From: Anastrepha obliqua
Lineage: Eukaryota; Arthropoda; Insecta; Diptera; Tephritidae
DNA: 64,000 nucleotides
Direction: 5' to 3'
Assembly (NCBI RefSeq): GCF_027943255.1
Contig: NC_072895.1
Location: 31,532,001 to 31,596,000, forward strand
The notes beneath the pieces were generated by a model. The model made no database searches. It was not told the DNA's origin and was given only the letters and a program-made list of their open reading frames with translations. The position numbers and the translations under genes were made by a program. The stretch's first letter is position 1; every line of letters starts with the position of its first letter. This document shows positions 32,014-43,453 of the stretch, one piece after another.

Positions 32014-32902
32014 TAAAGGGTGGTTAAGTTTCAAGGGCCGGTATTGATTTTGAATAAAATAGAATTTTTTTAAGAAATTTTCATAATTTTTCTTTATTAT
32101 GATAATATTGGTGTAGCTCAACTACGTATGGAACAAATATTGGCGGCCCGCTGCCCCGGCGGCACACCTCCATCCGATGGTCCAAATTTTCGATGACGCT
32201 GAGGCATAATTGAGGTTCTATGCCGTTAATATGCCGAATTATCTCATCCTTTAGCTCTTGAATTGTTGCTGGCTTATTGACGTACACCTTTTCTTTGAAA
32301 TAAACCCAAAGAAAGAAGTCCAACGGTGTTAAATCACATGATCTTGACGGCCAATTGACATCGCCGCGACGTGAGATTATTCGGCCATCAAATTTTTCGC
32401 GTAAAAGAGCCATTGCGCCGTTAGCTGTGTGACAAGAGGCACCGTCCTGTTAAAACCGCATATCGTCCACATCCATATCTTCCAATTCGGGCCATAAAAA
32501 GTTCGTTATCATCTCACGATAGCGAACACTATTCACTATTCACGGTCCATAAACCGCACCAAACAGTCACTTTTGTGGGTGCATTGGTTTTTCGGCAATC
32601 ACTCTTGGATTATCATTCGCCCAAATGCAGCAATTCTGCTTATTGACGAATCCACTGAGGTGAAAATGTGCCTCATCACTGAAGATGAAAAATCACGAAG
32701 TGCGCGATATGCATTTTGATTTGAACGCTCGTTTTCATAATAAGCCTGAATTACTTTAACGTGTTGCTCGATTGTGTATCTTTCCATTGTTCAAATTGAG
32801 CTAATCTGAAATTGAAAACTTTCAAATTAAATGCAGAAAAGAGCTTGACGTTTAGGTGTGGTTCACATTCAACATCGGCCCTTAAAATTAACCACCCTTT
32901 AG
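32014..32902 (-). mobile_element. mariner-like TIR element (TAAAGGGTGGTTAA ends), 889 bp
   Basis: Ends TAAAGGGTGGTTAAG...ATTAACCACCCTTTA, with GGCCG/CGGCC further in. Parent type of the short derivative at 20343-20726. The encoded transposase is broken (see next entry). Confidence 0.8.
32081..32787 (-). pseudogene. mariner-like transposase, broken
   Basis: 32787-32690 encodes the N-terminal helix-turn-helix (E-Q-H-V-K-V-I-Q-A-Y-Y-E-N). A deletion removes the middle. The D-E-A-H-F block near 32670 and V-N-K-Q-N-C survive in another frame. 32413-32081 encodes I-I-S-R-R-G-D-V-N-W-P-S-R-S-C-D-L-T-P-L-D-F-F-L-W, the last catalytic block. The Q-D-G-A-x-x-H block near 32440 is interrupted by a stop. 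Resembles the DD41D type but is a separate family from the CAGGGTGGCTG element. Confidence 0.75.
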
Positions 32903-32989
32903 ATGTGAAATTATAACACTTTTTTTAATGAAGTTAGTTTTATTTATCTATGTACATATAAAAAAAAAAATTTAATTTAATTCGAAATG

Positions 32990-33078
32990 GTCACGAGGGA
33001 TATTGACACCGCTGTCCGAACCAAAGTACCGAATGGTGGGCACGCACCACACCAATCGGCGACGTCGGCCGATTAATG
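32990..33078 (-). mobile_element. SINE head fragment
   Basis: CCGAATGGTGGGCACGCACC followed by an A-box-like complement and CGTCGGCCG matches the tRNA-like head of the SINE family in minus orientation; the body is missing. Confidence 0.45.
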
Positions 33079-33109
33079 TTTTGAAAATCATAGGCGCCTA
33101 CATAAAAAA

Positions 33110-33565
33110 CTTTCACTTCACTTTCACTTTCACTTTCACTCTCACTTCACTTTCACTTCACTTTCACTTTCACTTTACTTTCACTTCACTTTAACTTCAA
33201 TTCATTTTCACTTCACTTTTACTTCACCTTAACTTCAATTCATTTTCACTTCACTTTCTCTTCACTTTCACTTCACTTTCACTTCACTTCACTTTCACTT
33301 TACTTTCACTTCAATTCATTTTCACTTCACTTTTACTTCACTTGCACTTCACCTTAACTTCAATTCACTTTCACTTCACTTTCACTTCACCTTAAATTCA
33401 ACTCATTTTCACTTAACTTTTACTTCACTTTCACTTGACTTTAACTTCAATTCATTTTCACTTCACTTTTACTTCACTTTCACTTCACTTTCACTTCACT
33501 TTCACATCACTTTCACTTCACTTTCACTTCGCTTCACTTTCACTTCACTTCGCTTTCACTTACAC
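33110..33565. repeat. (TTTCACTTCAC)n minisatellite
   Basis: Some 40 imperfect 11-bp units mixing CACTTT and CACTTCA, with variants AATTCATTTTCAC and CACCTTAA. Low-complexity open frames here are artefacts. Confidence 0.95.
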
Positions 33566-33599
33566 TTTCTGTTCAGCCGCGCGCCACTTAAGAAGTCAG

Positions 33600-34850
33600 A
33601 GAGAAACCTTAATTTCTGGAACGCGTCTAAGGTTAGGTTAGCTTATGGTGGCAATCGGTCTGTACGACCTTACAGGTCCGTCGGGATACCACTGTGCTGC
33701 ACGGGAACCTCATTTACTTTCCTTCGTGAAACCATTTGTGGCTCTTATGAAGCGCAGGATTGGTCCTATCGCCACGCCAGACAGCTCCGTAAGAGAATTG
33801 AAAACGTATTTACCTAGACAACCTGCGTTAATTTTAGCTAAGGTCGAACAATTGTTAAGGAAGTACTCAACTGTTTGTTCCTCTTCCTCATAGGTATCCC
33901 AATAATACTTTTATCACTGAGCAGTTGCAGAACAGTAATTTTTCTGGCTAGCTCATCGGGTTTACAATTTCACTCAATATCTCTGGGCCCCGGTACCCAA
34001 ATAAGGCAGACCTTGAATACGACGCTAATATCATTTAGAGCTGGTCGGCTTTTCTGTGCAACTTTTGATCCTATTATTGCCGCATTCATTGATTTAATGG
34101 CCGCCTGGCTAACCGAGAATTATCGTCGTTTTTGTTACGCCATGCGTATTTAGACATTTAGACACTTCTTTTATTCAGTATTCTGGTAGTCGAACGGATA
34201 GTTCCAGTTCTAATTCCTTCGAAAATGTTCCATAGCCAACCTTATCATCTAGCTTGGAACCATCTGTATAAAAATTTAGTTCCCACCTTCTCCATGGAGT
34301 TGGTGTTTGCCACGCCCTTCTTGACGGTATACTCGTCTTGAAGAGCTTGTCGAAGGTGAGTCTGAGAATAGAATAGTCTATTTCTTGTTTGTGACTATTC
34401 AGCGTGTACAAAATAGAGGCGAGGCCAAACCACCGGTCTCTGCATAGCGCCATGCTTTTGAGTCTAAGCACTGAGGCGGCGGCCACATGCCTCACTACGA
34501 GATTTAGTGGAGGCAAATTGATTAGCACTTCCAGCGCCTTGTTTGGGGTAGTTCCGAAAGCACCAGAGATGCATAAAAAAGCTGTTCTTTGGACCTTACT
34601 CATGATTTTAGCGTAACTCGCCTTTCGAGCAGATGGCCACCATACAAGTATTCCAAATATTAACTTTGGTCTAACTACAAAAGTATAGAGCCAATGTGTA
34701 ACACGAGTTGTTAATCCCCATTTACTACCGACCGCTTTTTTGCAAGTATATAATGCAACGTTGGCCTTCTTTACTCTTTTCTCAATATTAGGTTTCCATG
34801 AGAGATTCCTATCTAATATGAGCCCTAAGTACTTGTATACCCATCTAAAG
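33600..34850 (-). pseudogene. I-type retrotransposon, RT thumb and RNase H relic
   Basis: Minus strand from 34800: L-S-W-K-P-N-I-E-K-R-V-K-K, S-K-W-G-L, V-V-R-P-K-L-I-F-G (thumb), then an open run of 142 codons (34603-34175) through V-Q-R-T-A-F-L-C-I-S-G-A and N-F-Y-T-D-G-S-K-L, the first catalytic Asp of RNase H. A stop follows at 34175, then degenerate RNase H sequence to about 33640. The palm and endonuclease are missing. This is the longest open I-type stretch here. Confidence 0.75.
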
Positions 34851-35010
34851 ACAGATAAGTTTTATGAGAAGCTTTCTGCGTGTAAAAATGCATTCTGATG
34901 CTTTCAATTGCCTGCGGAAGCTCAACCGCATTTGAAGAAAACTTTTTCTACTATTTCCATGCCTTTAGTAGATTCCAACTCAGGCTGGCACTGCTGGTTC
35001 GATACACCAA
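34838..35010 (-). mobile_element. diverged SINE fragment
   Basis: TTTTATGAGAAGC, AATGCATTC, TTGCCTGCGGAAGC and a B-box-like complement TGGTTCGAT occur in the order of the SINE family in minus orientation, with many differences. Confidence 0.4.
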
Positions 35011-35805
35011 ATATATTCACCTACAGCTAAATGTGATTAGTGCTCGATTTTGCGTCATAAGATAAGCAATCTAAGGACTATGGTAAATTTGTTGTCTAAT
35101 AAAAGTTTTCCTTCCATCCCATAACAACATTTGATCCTTCAGTTGCTTTGCAACGTAACGCTGATGGCAGACCTCGCGCTGCAATTCAGTTCTCAGTTCA
35201 ACATAGTAAGTTTGCAAAAGTCTCCAATTATTCCTACTGCTTTCGTGCAAATTACATGCTGTTCGCCTTACAGGTGTACTCGTATATGTATGTGTGTATA
35301 TATGCAGTTTTTTACACTCACGTAAACTCTCGCTCCGAAATAAGAGCTCGACCACGTGCCACCTTCGCACTGCTTACGCGGCGAATATTGATCGTAACAT
35401 GAGTCTCACCGCAATTTGAAGATTTTCGCAAACGGTGGTGTGCACTGAGTACTCAATATGTTTAGAATCTAAGCTTTAGATGCATACGAATGCGTGTGTG
35501 TGTGTTGGGTATGAGGGATGCATATTATGAGCGCAAACTACATTACAGGTGCATATCTCTTTTTTAAAGTATTGCCGCTGAAATTTGTTTTGATTCCTCC
35601 GCCACTTAGAAGATCTCTACGATGCTCCATGTACATTTTTTCATACTCTCTTCAGTCGTACTAACATGAGAGAATTGGTTTTTAGGCCCTCACCTTTTAG
35701 AAATAAAAATAAAAAACTAAATTTCTGTGTCAAAAAGTAAGCAGCACCTAGAAACATTTAGCCACCAGATGATTAGACCTCTTATACATCTAAAAATTAA
35801 ATAAG
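35011..35805. other. intron 1 sequence without recognised features
   Basis: No TE motif or terminal repeat seen; contains a short TGTGTG tract near 35500. Confidence 0.5.
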
Positions 35806-35977
35806 TTAATAATTGGTGCTTACAATCTTTGTTGGGTGTTTGGACGAGCGCTTTCTCCAATTTGTGCTATGCGTCTTGATATGATTGTATTAATGTAGAA
35901 ACTTACAGTTTTATGGCAGTTTTTTATGAAAAGCCTTTTCATTGAGGAGCGTCCGCTTCTACAAAAGTTTTCTTTTA

Positions 35978-36855
35978 CAGGGTGGGCCATATAGCGTTTG
36001 CTTTTTGAACCACCTATTTTTCTGAGAATGGTAACACAAATGACATGTCAAATGTGTTCATAATTTACTTAAAGGTTTGACATTTACGAAATGGGACTCT
36101 ATACCTACGCTTGAACAAAATTGGGAAATATTTAAAACCTATTTCCAAAGTGATGAGTCTTCTTCTTCTTTTCTGATTTTCACATCGTTGGCTACGTCAA
36201 TAAGCAAAATTGTCGGATTTGGGGCTAAGAAAATCCACACGTTACTGTAGAGAAGCAAATACATTCACAACGAGTCACTGTTTGGTGCGGTTTTTGGTCT
36301 GGCGGCATCATCGGGCCATTTTTTTCGAAAATGAGCGAGGAGCCGCGGTTACAGTAAATGGCGAGCGTTACCGTGAAATGCTCAACGAGTTGTTTCCAAA
36401 AATTGAAGAGGATGATATGGACGACATTTGGTTTCAACAGGACGGTGCAACTGGTCACACTGCCAAAGTTACACTCGAACTTTTGGCTACCGTTTTTGAA
36501 TTTCAATATCAATTGGCCGCCTTGGAGCTATGATTTAAGCCCGTTGGACCATTTTTTGTGGGAAGCCGTTAAGGACAAATGCTATGCGAATCACCCGGAG
36601 ACGATTGATGCTTTCAAACACGAAATCGAAGTTGCCATTCATGAAATTGAAGCCCAAACAATCGAAAATGTGTTTAAAAATTGGGTTGATCGAATGACCT
36701 CCTGTAAAGCCAGTCGTAGCAGTCATTTGAACGATATTATTTTTTATTCATAAATGACAATGTTCAATCTTCAAAATAAAAAAAAAGTTTCAAAAAATAT
36801 TAATTAGGTTTTTTTTATAGCCGATTCAAAAAGCAAATTTTACATGGCCCACCCT
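35978..36855 (+). mobile_element. mariner with CAGGGTGGGCCAT ends
   Basis: Left end CAGGGTGGGCCATATAGCG at 35978 preceded by TA; right end ATGGCCCACCCT at 36844-36855, its last base mutated. At 880 bp it lacks part of the 5' coding region. It is inserted in a SINE. Confidence 0.85.
36210..36753 (+). pseudogene. mariner transposase, frameshifted
   Basis: The first frame (36300-36533) carries W-F-Q-Q-D-G-A-T-G-H (second catalytic Asp). A shift near 36500 moves to the frame 36490-36753 with I-N-W-P-P-W-S-Y-D-L-S-P-L-D-H-F-L-W and S-S-H-L-N-D-I-I-F. An upstream frame shows V-N-K-Q-N-C-R-I-W-G near 36195, but the codons for the first Asp block and the helix-turn-helix are deleted. DD41D-like group, separate family. 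Confidence 0.75.
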
Positions 36856-37029
36856 ACATTATATTATTTGGAGTTCCATGAACTTTCGAATCCAGACATT
36901 ACTGTATGGTAGTCAGGCTGCAACCCATGCAGCAACAGCGTCCGCTAGAGCTCAGCTGATTTCTGCTCAATTTACTCAACTTAATTAACAAAATTTAATA
37001 AGCTGTAGGTTAGCTTATACTGCTTAGCT

Positions 37030-38470
37030 GTTGGTTTGAGATGCTTTCTGGTTTCTTTTTCTTCTTATTCTCCTTCTTCTTCGTCATCTTTTTCCTCTTG
37101 ATTTGCGCTATAACCACTTACGCAACTTTGGCCGAGTTTAACAAAGCGCGCCAGTCGTTTCTTTCTCGTACAAACCGACGCCAGTTGGATACATCAAGTG
37201 AAGCTAAGTCCTTTTCCCCCTGAACTGTCCAATACAGAAGAGGTCTTCCTCTTCATTTGCTTACACTAGCTGGTACCACATCCAATATTTTCAGAGCCGC
37301 AACGTTCGTATCCATTCGGACGATATGACCGAGCCAAGGTAGCCGTTGGATCTTTATTCGCTACGCTAAGTCTATGTCGTCTAAGAGCTCACACAGCTAA
37401 TTGTTCCATCGCCATCACCAGTGCAAAGGTCCAAAAATCTTGCGCAGAATCATTCTCTCAAACACTCCAAGGTACGCCTCATCGGTTGTTGTTATCCTCC
37501 CCTCTTCTGCGCCATATGTTAGGACGGGCATGATGAGCGCCTTGTAGAGTGTTAGTTTTTTACGTCTAGAGAGGACTTAACTACTCAATTGCCTACTTAG
37601 TTTGGAAGAGCGCGGCTGTTAAGGCCGATGATATCGATATCATTATCATACGCCAACAATTGTACACTTTTACAAAAAATTGGACCTGAGCGATTAAGTT
37701 CAACAACTCGCACGAAAAGAATCCAGCGTCAGGTAAAGAAGTCACACGACAGCGAGTCACACTATTCGAAACCTCGTTTGGTATCAAACAGATCGGAGAG
37801 GTCCTTCCCAATTCTGGTGGCGCTGCTGGTATTGAGCAACGTCATTTGCATAGCCATTGTAGCTTTGCGGGGCTATCAAATTCAGACATTGTGACCTGTA
37901 GGTATGATAACTCATTTTTGGTACAGTTTAATGCAGCTTTGAAGTTGACGAAAAGATGAAGAAGACGAAGAAGATCGATTCTCCTTTCATGAGAATTTTC
38001 CTAGACTTCGCATATTGTGAATATCTGTTGCATGCTGGATTTTCCAGATCTAAAGCCACAATGATAAGGTCGAACCAGTTGATTCATGGTGGGCTTCAAT
38101 CTTTCACACAATACGTTCGCTAGAACCTTACAGGTGATATTTAGAAGACTACTCCCCCGATAATTGGCACATATCGCAATCAACTTTCTTGTGGATTGGG
38201 CAGAGCGCACTTAAACTGCAATCGTCAGGTATGCTTTCGCTCGACAATATTCTGGATAGGAGCGGATGCCTAAGAGTATGCACCTTACCAGCTCCTCGTC
38301 GCCAGATCGGAATAGCTTAGCCCGCAGTCCGTCGGCTCCTGCGGCTTTCTTGTTCTTTAGACGCGTTTCCACCATTCTCACCTCGTCATGGTCGGCTGGC
38401 GGAACGACAGTGCCGTCGTCAACGAGTCAATCGGGATTTTCGCATTCTCTGTAACATGCGCAGCTGTCAC
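37030..38470 (-). pseudogene. RTE/Jockey-type reverse transcriptase relic
   Basis: Minus strand from the right: A-A-G-A-D-G-L-R-A-K-L-F-R near 38340, then N-Y-R-G-S-S-L-L-N-I at 38160-38135 and Y-H-C-G-F-R-S-G-K-S at 38060-38030, which are RT finger motifs; Y-A-N-D-x-D-I-I-G near 37650 for the palm (Y-A-D-D degraded); Y-K-A-L-I-M-P-V-L-T-Y-G-A-E near 37550-37510 for the thumb. Stops and frameshifts throughout. The same family lies on the opposite strand at 43940-44690. Confidence 0.7.
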
Positions 38471-39401
38471 TATTTCACAAGTTCGAGAAGTGTTTGCTCC
38501 ATTATTTAAATATGCTCTGGATGTCAGTCACCAGATTGCCGTCTGTGTTCTTACAGGAAAAAGAAGAATGACTTTGGTGATAATATTATATAAATAATTT
38601 GTTTGCAATGTCCTTTATTTAGTAGCTATACCTCGTAACCCGAATAAATTCATGAATCTGAAATGCAACGAAATTTGAAAACCCAAATAATAGCGATTTA
38701 ATAAGTTTTTTAGTTTCTAATTGGCAAATGCTAAACTCGTAAAATTTTAATGGAAGCATCAGCTACTTTTGATGCTGGAATTTTAAATTCTGTTTTTTGA
38801 TGCCAAATATCCAACGTATCGTTTTAATTTAATTTCAATGAATGAATGAATATGAAATATACAGAGAGTGTAAAAAAATACATGTCTTCCAAATGCTTGA
38901 ATATAATGTAAATATTTATATATTTTTTATATTATATAACATTTATGTACGAGTATACAAAAAATGACAGTCATACTCATATTTAAAATAATATTTTTCT
39001 CATTTTCCTTCCCTTCTTATTCCAATGATATGCGTAATTTAACTTCACTGTACTCTTCAAAACAATCAACACCAAAAAAAAAACAAAATTAAATCAACTT
39101 TCCTACAAAAAACGATGACCGCATTTTTATTGCTCCTGTTACTGCTAAAATTACCACAAACGAAATTAAAATTCACAAAAAATGTAAAACAATAAATATC
39201 AACACGCAACGTTAATCCGAATTAAATAAACGAAAAAACTTGTTTCATTACAAATACAAAAACAATAAATACAACAAATGCAAATCATGCTAACAAAAAA
39301 TGTAAATGCAAATGATAAACTTTCGGTGCGCGTGTTGACAACTACGAATAAAAAAACTAAAAAACAAAAACAATGTAAAACTAAAAAACTTCTTGCAACA
39401 G
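38471..39401. other. 3' part of intron 1, no recognised element
   Basis: AT-rich DNA up to the splice acceptor TTGCAACAG at 39393-39401. Polypyrimidine content before the acceptor is poor, because the preceding 60 bases are A-rich. Confidence 0.6.
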
Positions 39402-39535
39402 GCAACGTTTTTGTAATTGCGGCAATTATACTCGAGCGCAACCTGCAGAATGTAGCTAATTATTTGGTGGTATCACTGGCGCTGGCTGATTTATTGGTGG
39501 CATGTTTGGTGATGCCGCTAGGAGCGGTTTACGAG
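39402..39535 (+). CDS. 5-HT1B: 5-HT1B-type receptor, coding exon 2 (end of TM1, TM2)
   Basis: Codes residues 176-220 (first codon split with exon 1). It completes TM1 ([10 protein letters not shown]), the first intracellular loop ([11 protein letters not shown]) and TM2 ([16 protein letters not shown]), with the conserved sodium-site Asp (position 2.50) at D205. The joined text G-N-V-F-V-I-A-A is the class A TM1 hallmark (Asn 1.50). Acceptor AACAG|GC, donor GAG|GTAAGT, phase 0 at the 3' end. Confidence 0.95.
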
Positions 39536-40089
39536 GTAAGTGCTGCAAAAAGTTAACGCAAATTGGTGTCATATTGTGGCAAGCTCAGAAAATACTAAAT
39601 AAAACTTTACAAAATTATTTTCAGGCTTTATAAGAGCCGGTTAGCGCAATATGAAAGTATTGGGTAGTCTAAAAAGTGCAATATAGAGGCTAATGGTTAC
39701 ATCGCGCTAAGCGTCGCGCTGGTCTAGATTTAAATAAAAGCCAATCTGCTATATGGAAAGTATGTAAAAAAAATATTCCGAACTGAGGTTTTAGTGAAAA
39801 AAGTGAGAGTTGTTGATTTAAGATTCCTTGATTACTGTCCCAAGTAGTTTGAGAGCGGCGAGAGAATCATTAAGTAATTAGCAGAACAAAAAAGTGGCAG
39901 ACAGATAAGAAGAAATTTCTTGGGTTTAGTCAAAATAAAGATAAAGATAATTTTGAATGACCACTTATATGATATGTATGTATGCATATGGTATGTCTTC
40001 TTGTTATGCAGTATGTATTAGTTCTACACATTCTAGATTGTCTTATAAGATAACAGAATAAAAATCCAAATATGTACTTTAAATATTTA
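39536..40089. other. start of intron 2, no recognised element
   Basis: Intron 2 spans 39536-43453. This part shows no TE motif. Confidence 0.6.
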
Positions 40090-40810
40090 TGTTCATATTC
40101 TTCTTCTTAGCATTTCAGTCCTTGGTGATTCATTGCTTCATTCACAACCTTGCACCATATGTATCTATCTAAGGCCACCTCCTTCCACCGCCGCACGTTT
40201 AGCTTTACAAGGCCAACTTCCACGTCTTCGAGCCATCTTTTTCTGGGGCGTCCTCTACTTCGGCCTACAACAGGGTGTAATTCAACTGCCTTTCGAGTTT
40301 TTCTCTCGTTGGGCACTCTAAGCACGTATCCGAGCCATCTTATCCTCTGAGATTTTATGAATTTTATCATTTCATTTTTGCTAATATGTAGTTCCAGCTC
40401 ATGATTACGAGTATATCTAATTCGATAGGTACCGTCTTGCAGTCTCAGAGGTCCATATATTTTTCGCAATATTTCACTTTCAAATGACATTAGTTGATTT
40501 ATGCCAGTAGTTTTTTCGTCCATCCTGTATTGTTTGTATCCTTAAATTCTGATCGCGTGATAATAATTTAGACCTAAGCAGCTTCAAATTCGAAAAGTAA
40601 GACTTATTTGCTGCTTAAACTTTATCATTCATTGTCAATGATGTCTCCTTATTGGCTGACATTTAGATACCCAGATAGGTAAATTCTTGTACACTCTCGA
40701 ATGCATAGGCTCCGATCAGCAACACATCATGCCTTAAACCGGAGCTGAATCGGACCATAAACTTCGTTCTTTCTGTATTAATTTTTAGCCCAGTATTTCG
40801 TATTATAATT
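40090..40810 (-). pseudogene. RTE-type retrotransposon 3' end
   Basis: Minus strand 40805-40740 gives N-T-G-L-K-I-N-T-E-R-T-K-F-M-V-R (after the palm). The open run 40523-40107 (138 codons) gives E-S-E-I-L-R-K-I-Y-G-P and I-K-S-Q-R-I-R-W-L-G-Y-V-L-R, then R-G-R-P-R-K-R-W-L-E-D-V, the usual C-terminus of RTE-like elements. Same family as 62330-63560. Confidence 0.75.
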
Positions 40811-40817
40811 AAGTTAA

Positions 40818-41262
40818 TTTCAGTTAAGTTAAGTTAAGTTAAGTTAAGTTAAGTTAAGTTAAGTTAAGTTAAGTTAAGTTAAGTTAAGTTAAGTTAAGTT
40901 AAGTTAAGTTAAGTTAAGTTAAGTTAAGTTAAGTTAAGTTAAGTTAAGTTAAGTTAAGTTAAGTTAAGTTAAGTTAAGTTAAGTTAAGTTAAGTTAAGTT
41001 AAGTTAAGTTAAGTTAAGTTAAGTTAAGTTAAGTTAAGTTAAGTTAAGTTAAGTTAAGTTAAGTTAAGTTAAGTTAAGTTAAGTTAAGTTAAGTTAAGTT
41101 AAGTTAAGTTAAGTTAAGTTAAGTTAAGATAAGTTAAGTTAAGTTAAGTTAAGTTAAGTTAAGTTATAATAAGTTAAGTTAAGTTAAGTTAAGTTAAGTT
41201 AAGTTAAGTTAAGTTAAGTTAAGTTAAGTTAAGTTAAGTTAAGTTAAGTTAAGTTAAGTTGA
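40818..41262. repeat. (AAGTT)n pentanucleotide satellite
   Basis: About 88 AAGTT units with a few variants (AAGATAAGTT, AAGTTATAAT near 41125-41170). It is the reverse complement of the AACTT units at 8230-8285. Degenerate AAGTT-like sequence continues to about 41570. Confidence 0.98.
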
Positions 41263-41620
41263 CTAAATCTACATTAAATTAAGTTGTTTATTTGGCATGC
41301 CCGTCTACTTGACTAACTGTTAATTCAGTTCATACTGAAATTAAGTTAAGTTGAGTTCAACTAAGTTAAGTTAAGCACAATTTTTCAACTCAAGTCGTAA
41401 GTTAATTTCATATTCACATTTATTTATAATTAATGAGTCACACTAAACTTAATAAAGTCAAATTAAGTTGAGATAATTTAAATCAGTTAAGCTAAGCTTA
41501 GCTAAATTAATTTCAGTTAAATTAAGTCAAGCTAAGCTAAGTCCAGTTAAGTTCAAACAAAGTGTATGCAAAAATAAGTTCCATATGTATATAATTCACT
41601 CATAAAACACTTATATAAAG

Positions 41621-42182
41621 GGTTTTCCAATAACAGATGTTATGAATGTATGGATTGCGCTATCGAGAGATGATTAACGATTTTTTACGGCCGGAATTGG
41701 ATGGCATTGATCTGGACAACGTTTATTTTCAACAAGACGGCGCTACGTGCCACACAAGCAACAAAACCATTGATATTTTACGGGAAAAGTTTCCGGACCG
41801 CGTTATCTCTCGAAGAGGTGATCACAATTGGCCACCGAGATCTTGTGATTTAACACCTTGTGACTTTTTTCTTTGAAGCCACGTGAAAGAGAAGGTCTAC
41901 GCCAACAGCCCAGGGTCGATTCAAGACCTCAAAGATGGAATTCGTGAGGCAATCGAGGACATAGGGCAGCCATTTTGCACTTTTGCGGTTATGGAAAATT
42001 TCACGAAAAGGATATTGTCCTGCAAGCGTGGTCGTGGTGGTCATTTACCTGATGTTATTTTCCACTATTAAAGGCATACCTTCCTCTTTATAATGAAATA
42101 AACATCCGGTCATTTATGTTGAAACATATATTAGCATTTTTTTTTTTTTGAATATCAAAATAACATCTCTTGGAGAACCTTT
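41621..42182 (+). mobile_element. mariner (GGGTTTTCCAATAA family), internally deleted
   Basis: Left end AAAGGGTTTTCCAATAACAG, right end AACATCTCTTGGAGAACCTTTT, with TATA at both junctions. Only the C-terminal half of the transposase remains: the 5' end jumps from the inverted repeat to the R-Y-R-E-M-I-N codons. Confidence 0.8.
41646..42071 (+). pseudogene. mariner transposase, C-terminal half
   Basis: 41660-41876 carries D-N-V-Y-F-Q-Q-D-G-A-T-C-H (second Asp) and W-P-P-R-S-C-D-L-T-P-C-D-F-F-L (third Asp), then a one-codon stop (TGA at 41875), then 41883-42071 with K-E-K-V-Y-A-N-S-P and G-G-H-L-P-D-V-I-F-H-Y to a natural end. D-to-D spacing is in the DD41D range. The N-terminal domain and first Asp are deleted. 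Confidence 0.8.
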
Positions 42183-42187
42183 TATAT

Positions 42188-42490
42188 ATAATTGGCGCGT
42201 ACAGCCTTTTTGGGTGTTTGGCCAAGCTCTTAAGCTCCTCTTATTTGTGGAGTGCGTCTTGATGTTGGAGGGACCTACAGTTTTAAGCCGCCACCGAACG
42301 GCAGATATTTTTTATGAGGAGTTTTTTTCAAGGCAGAAATACACTCGAAGGTTTGCCATTGTCTGCCGAGGGAGGACCGCTTTAGAAAAACCTTTTTCTT
42401 CACTATGGTGTTTCACTGAGATTCGAACCTACGTTTTTTCTGAATTCCGAATGGTAGTCACGTACCAACGCATTCGGCTACGGCGAGCGC
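42188..42490 (-). mobile_element. tRNA-derived SINE, copy 4
   Basis: Near-complete minus-strand copy: body from ATAATTGGCGCGTACAGCC, B box complement GATTCGAACC at 42420-42429, head to CGGCTACGGCGAGCGC at 42490. It directly abuts the mariner end at 42182, with only TATATA between. Confidence 0.85.
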
Positions 42491-43453
42491 CTTGTAACAC
42501 TTAAGAATGAAAAATTTAATGGTACACAAGTAGAAAAGAAAAGGTGATAAAACTCAGTGAAGTCGCACCATTTTCTTGTGATTCTTACATATATAAAAAT
42601 ATCATAATAAATTAAAGCTTCTCAAAATATAAGGGGCTTCTCAAAGACGGGATTGAGCAAAGTTGCGCTGTGTGATTGTTGAAATCCGAAGACAATAGTA
42701 TCGCCTCGCCTGGCTAAGCGAATGTTGATTAGATACAAATGAGGAGTTTAATTGAAGCGAATTTATCGCCGAAAAAAACGGCTATGCCAATTCATTTCAA
42801 ATTTATGACAGAAAAAGGCGAAGTTGGCTGAGAAGTATTTAAGCAGCAGAAATATTTATGAAATATTGGTTTGACTACCACAAACTTTCCTTTATTCAGT
42901 CTTTGCCAGTAAATTTTATTATTAAATTGAGAAAAGTTTTTTTTCTTAAATCAGGTTTTCGCTCAGAAATCTCACAAAGGCTACACAGCAGAAATATTGC
43001 GGCACACGAAAAACCACAGAAGATCATCGGTCAAAACGGACCGTACAACAAAAATAGTTCAAATTTGTTGAAAGTTGCTAAGGAACTTTTCGGACTACCC
43101 AATAAAGTGAAATATTAGTAGCAGAGCAGTAAATTATTATGTAATTTTGTAATATGAAAATAAAAAAGGAAAAAAAACAGATATCTGCAGCAGTCTTTAT
43201 TTTCCCCTTTTTCATTCATACAAATATTTTTACTTTAAAATGTCGCGCAATAAATTTCATTGCAAAATTAGAAAGGGGAAACGTGCCTGTAAAAACAGAT
43301 TGTTTTTCGTAACTAGCGCTTAAAAAAATGTACCCGCTTAAAAAAATGTATCCTCTGTATTTTAACGCGATTGGCAAATTTGCACTTTTTTTTTTTTGTT
43401 TGAAATAAATATTACTCTTTTAAATATTTACAATTTTATTTTTTCCCATGCAG
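42491..43453. other. 3' part of intron 2, no recognised element
   Basis: Contains an open stretch at 42858-43118 of 86 codons with no recognised motif, most likely chance or an unknown repeat. The acceptor is TTTTTTCCCATGCAG, a good pyrimidine tract, at 43439-43453. Confidence 0.55.

Larger units (their letters stand above)
35806..36950 (-). mobile_element. SINE split by a mariner insertion
   Basis: 35808-35975 is the body of the SINE (ATAATTGGTGC ... TTGGGTGTTTGG ... GCGTCTTGAT ... TTTTATGAAAAGC). The head resumes after the mariner at 36860-36950 (CTTTCGAATCC B-box complement, TATGGTAGTCAGGC, ACCCATGCAGCAACAGC). Removing the mariner restores a SINE-sized unit. Confidence 0.75.

Noticed and set aside
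42858..43118. 86-codon plus-strand frame in intron 2
   Set aside because: No recognisable motif, AT-rich, no supporting context; left as unexplained.
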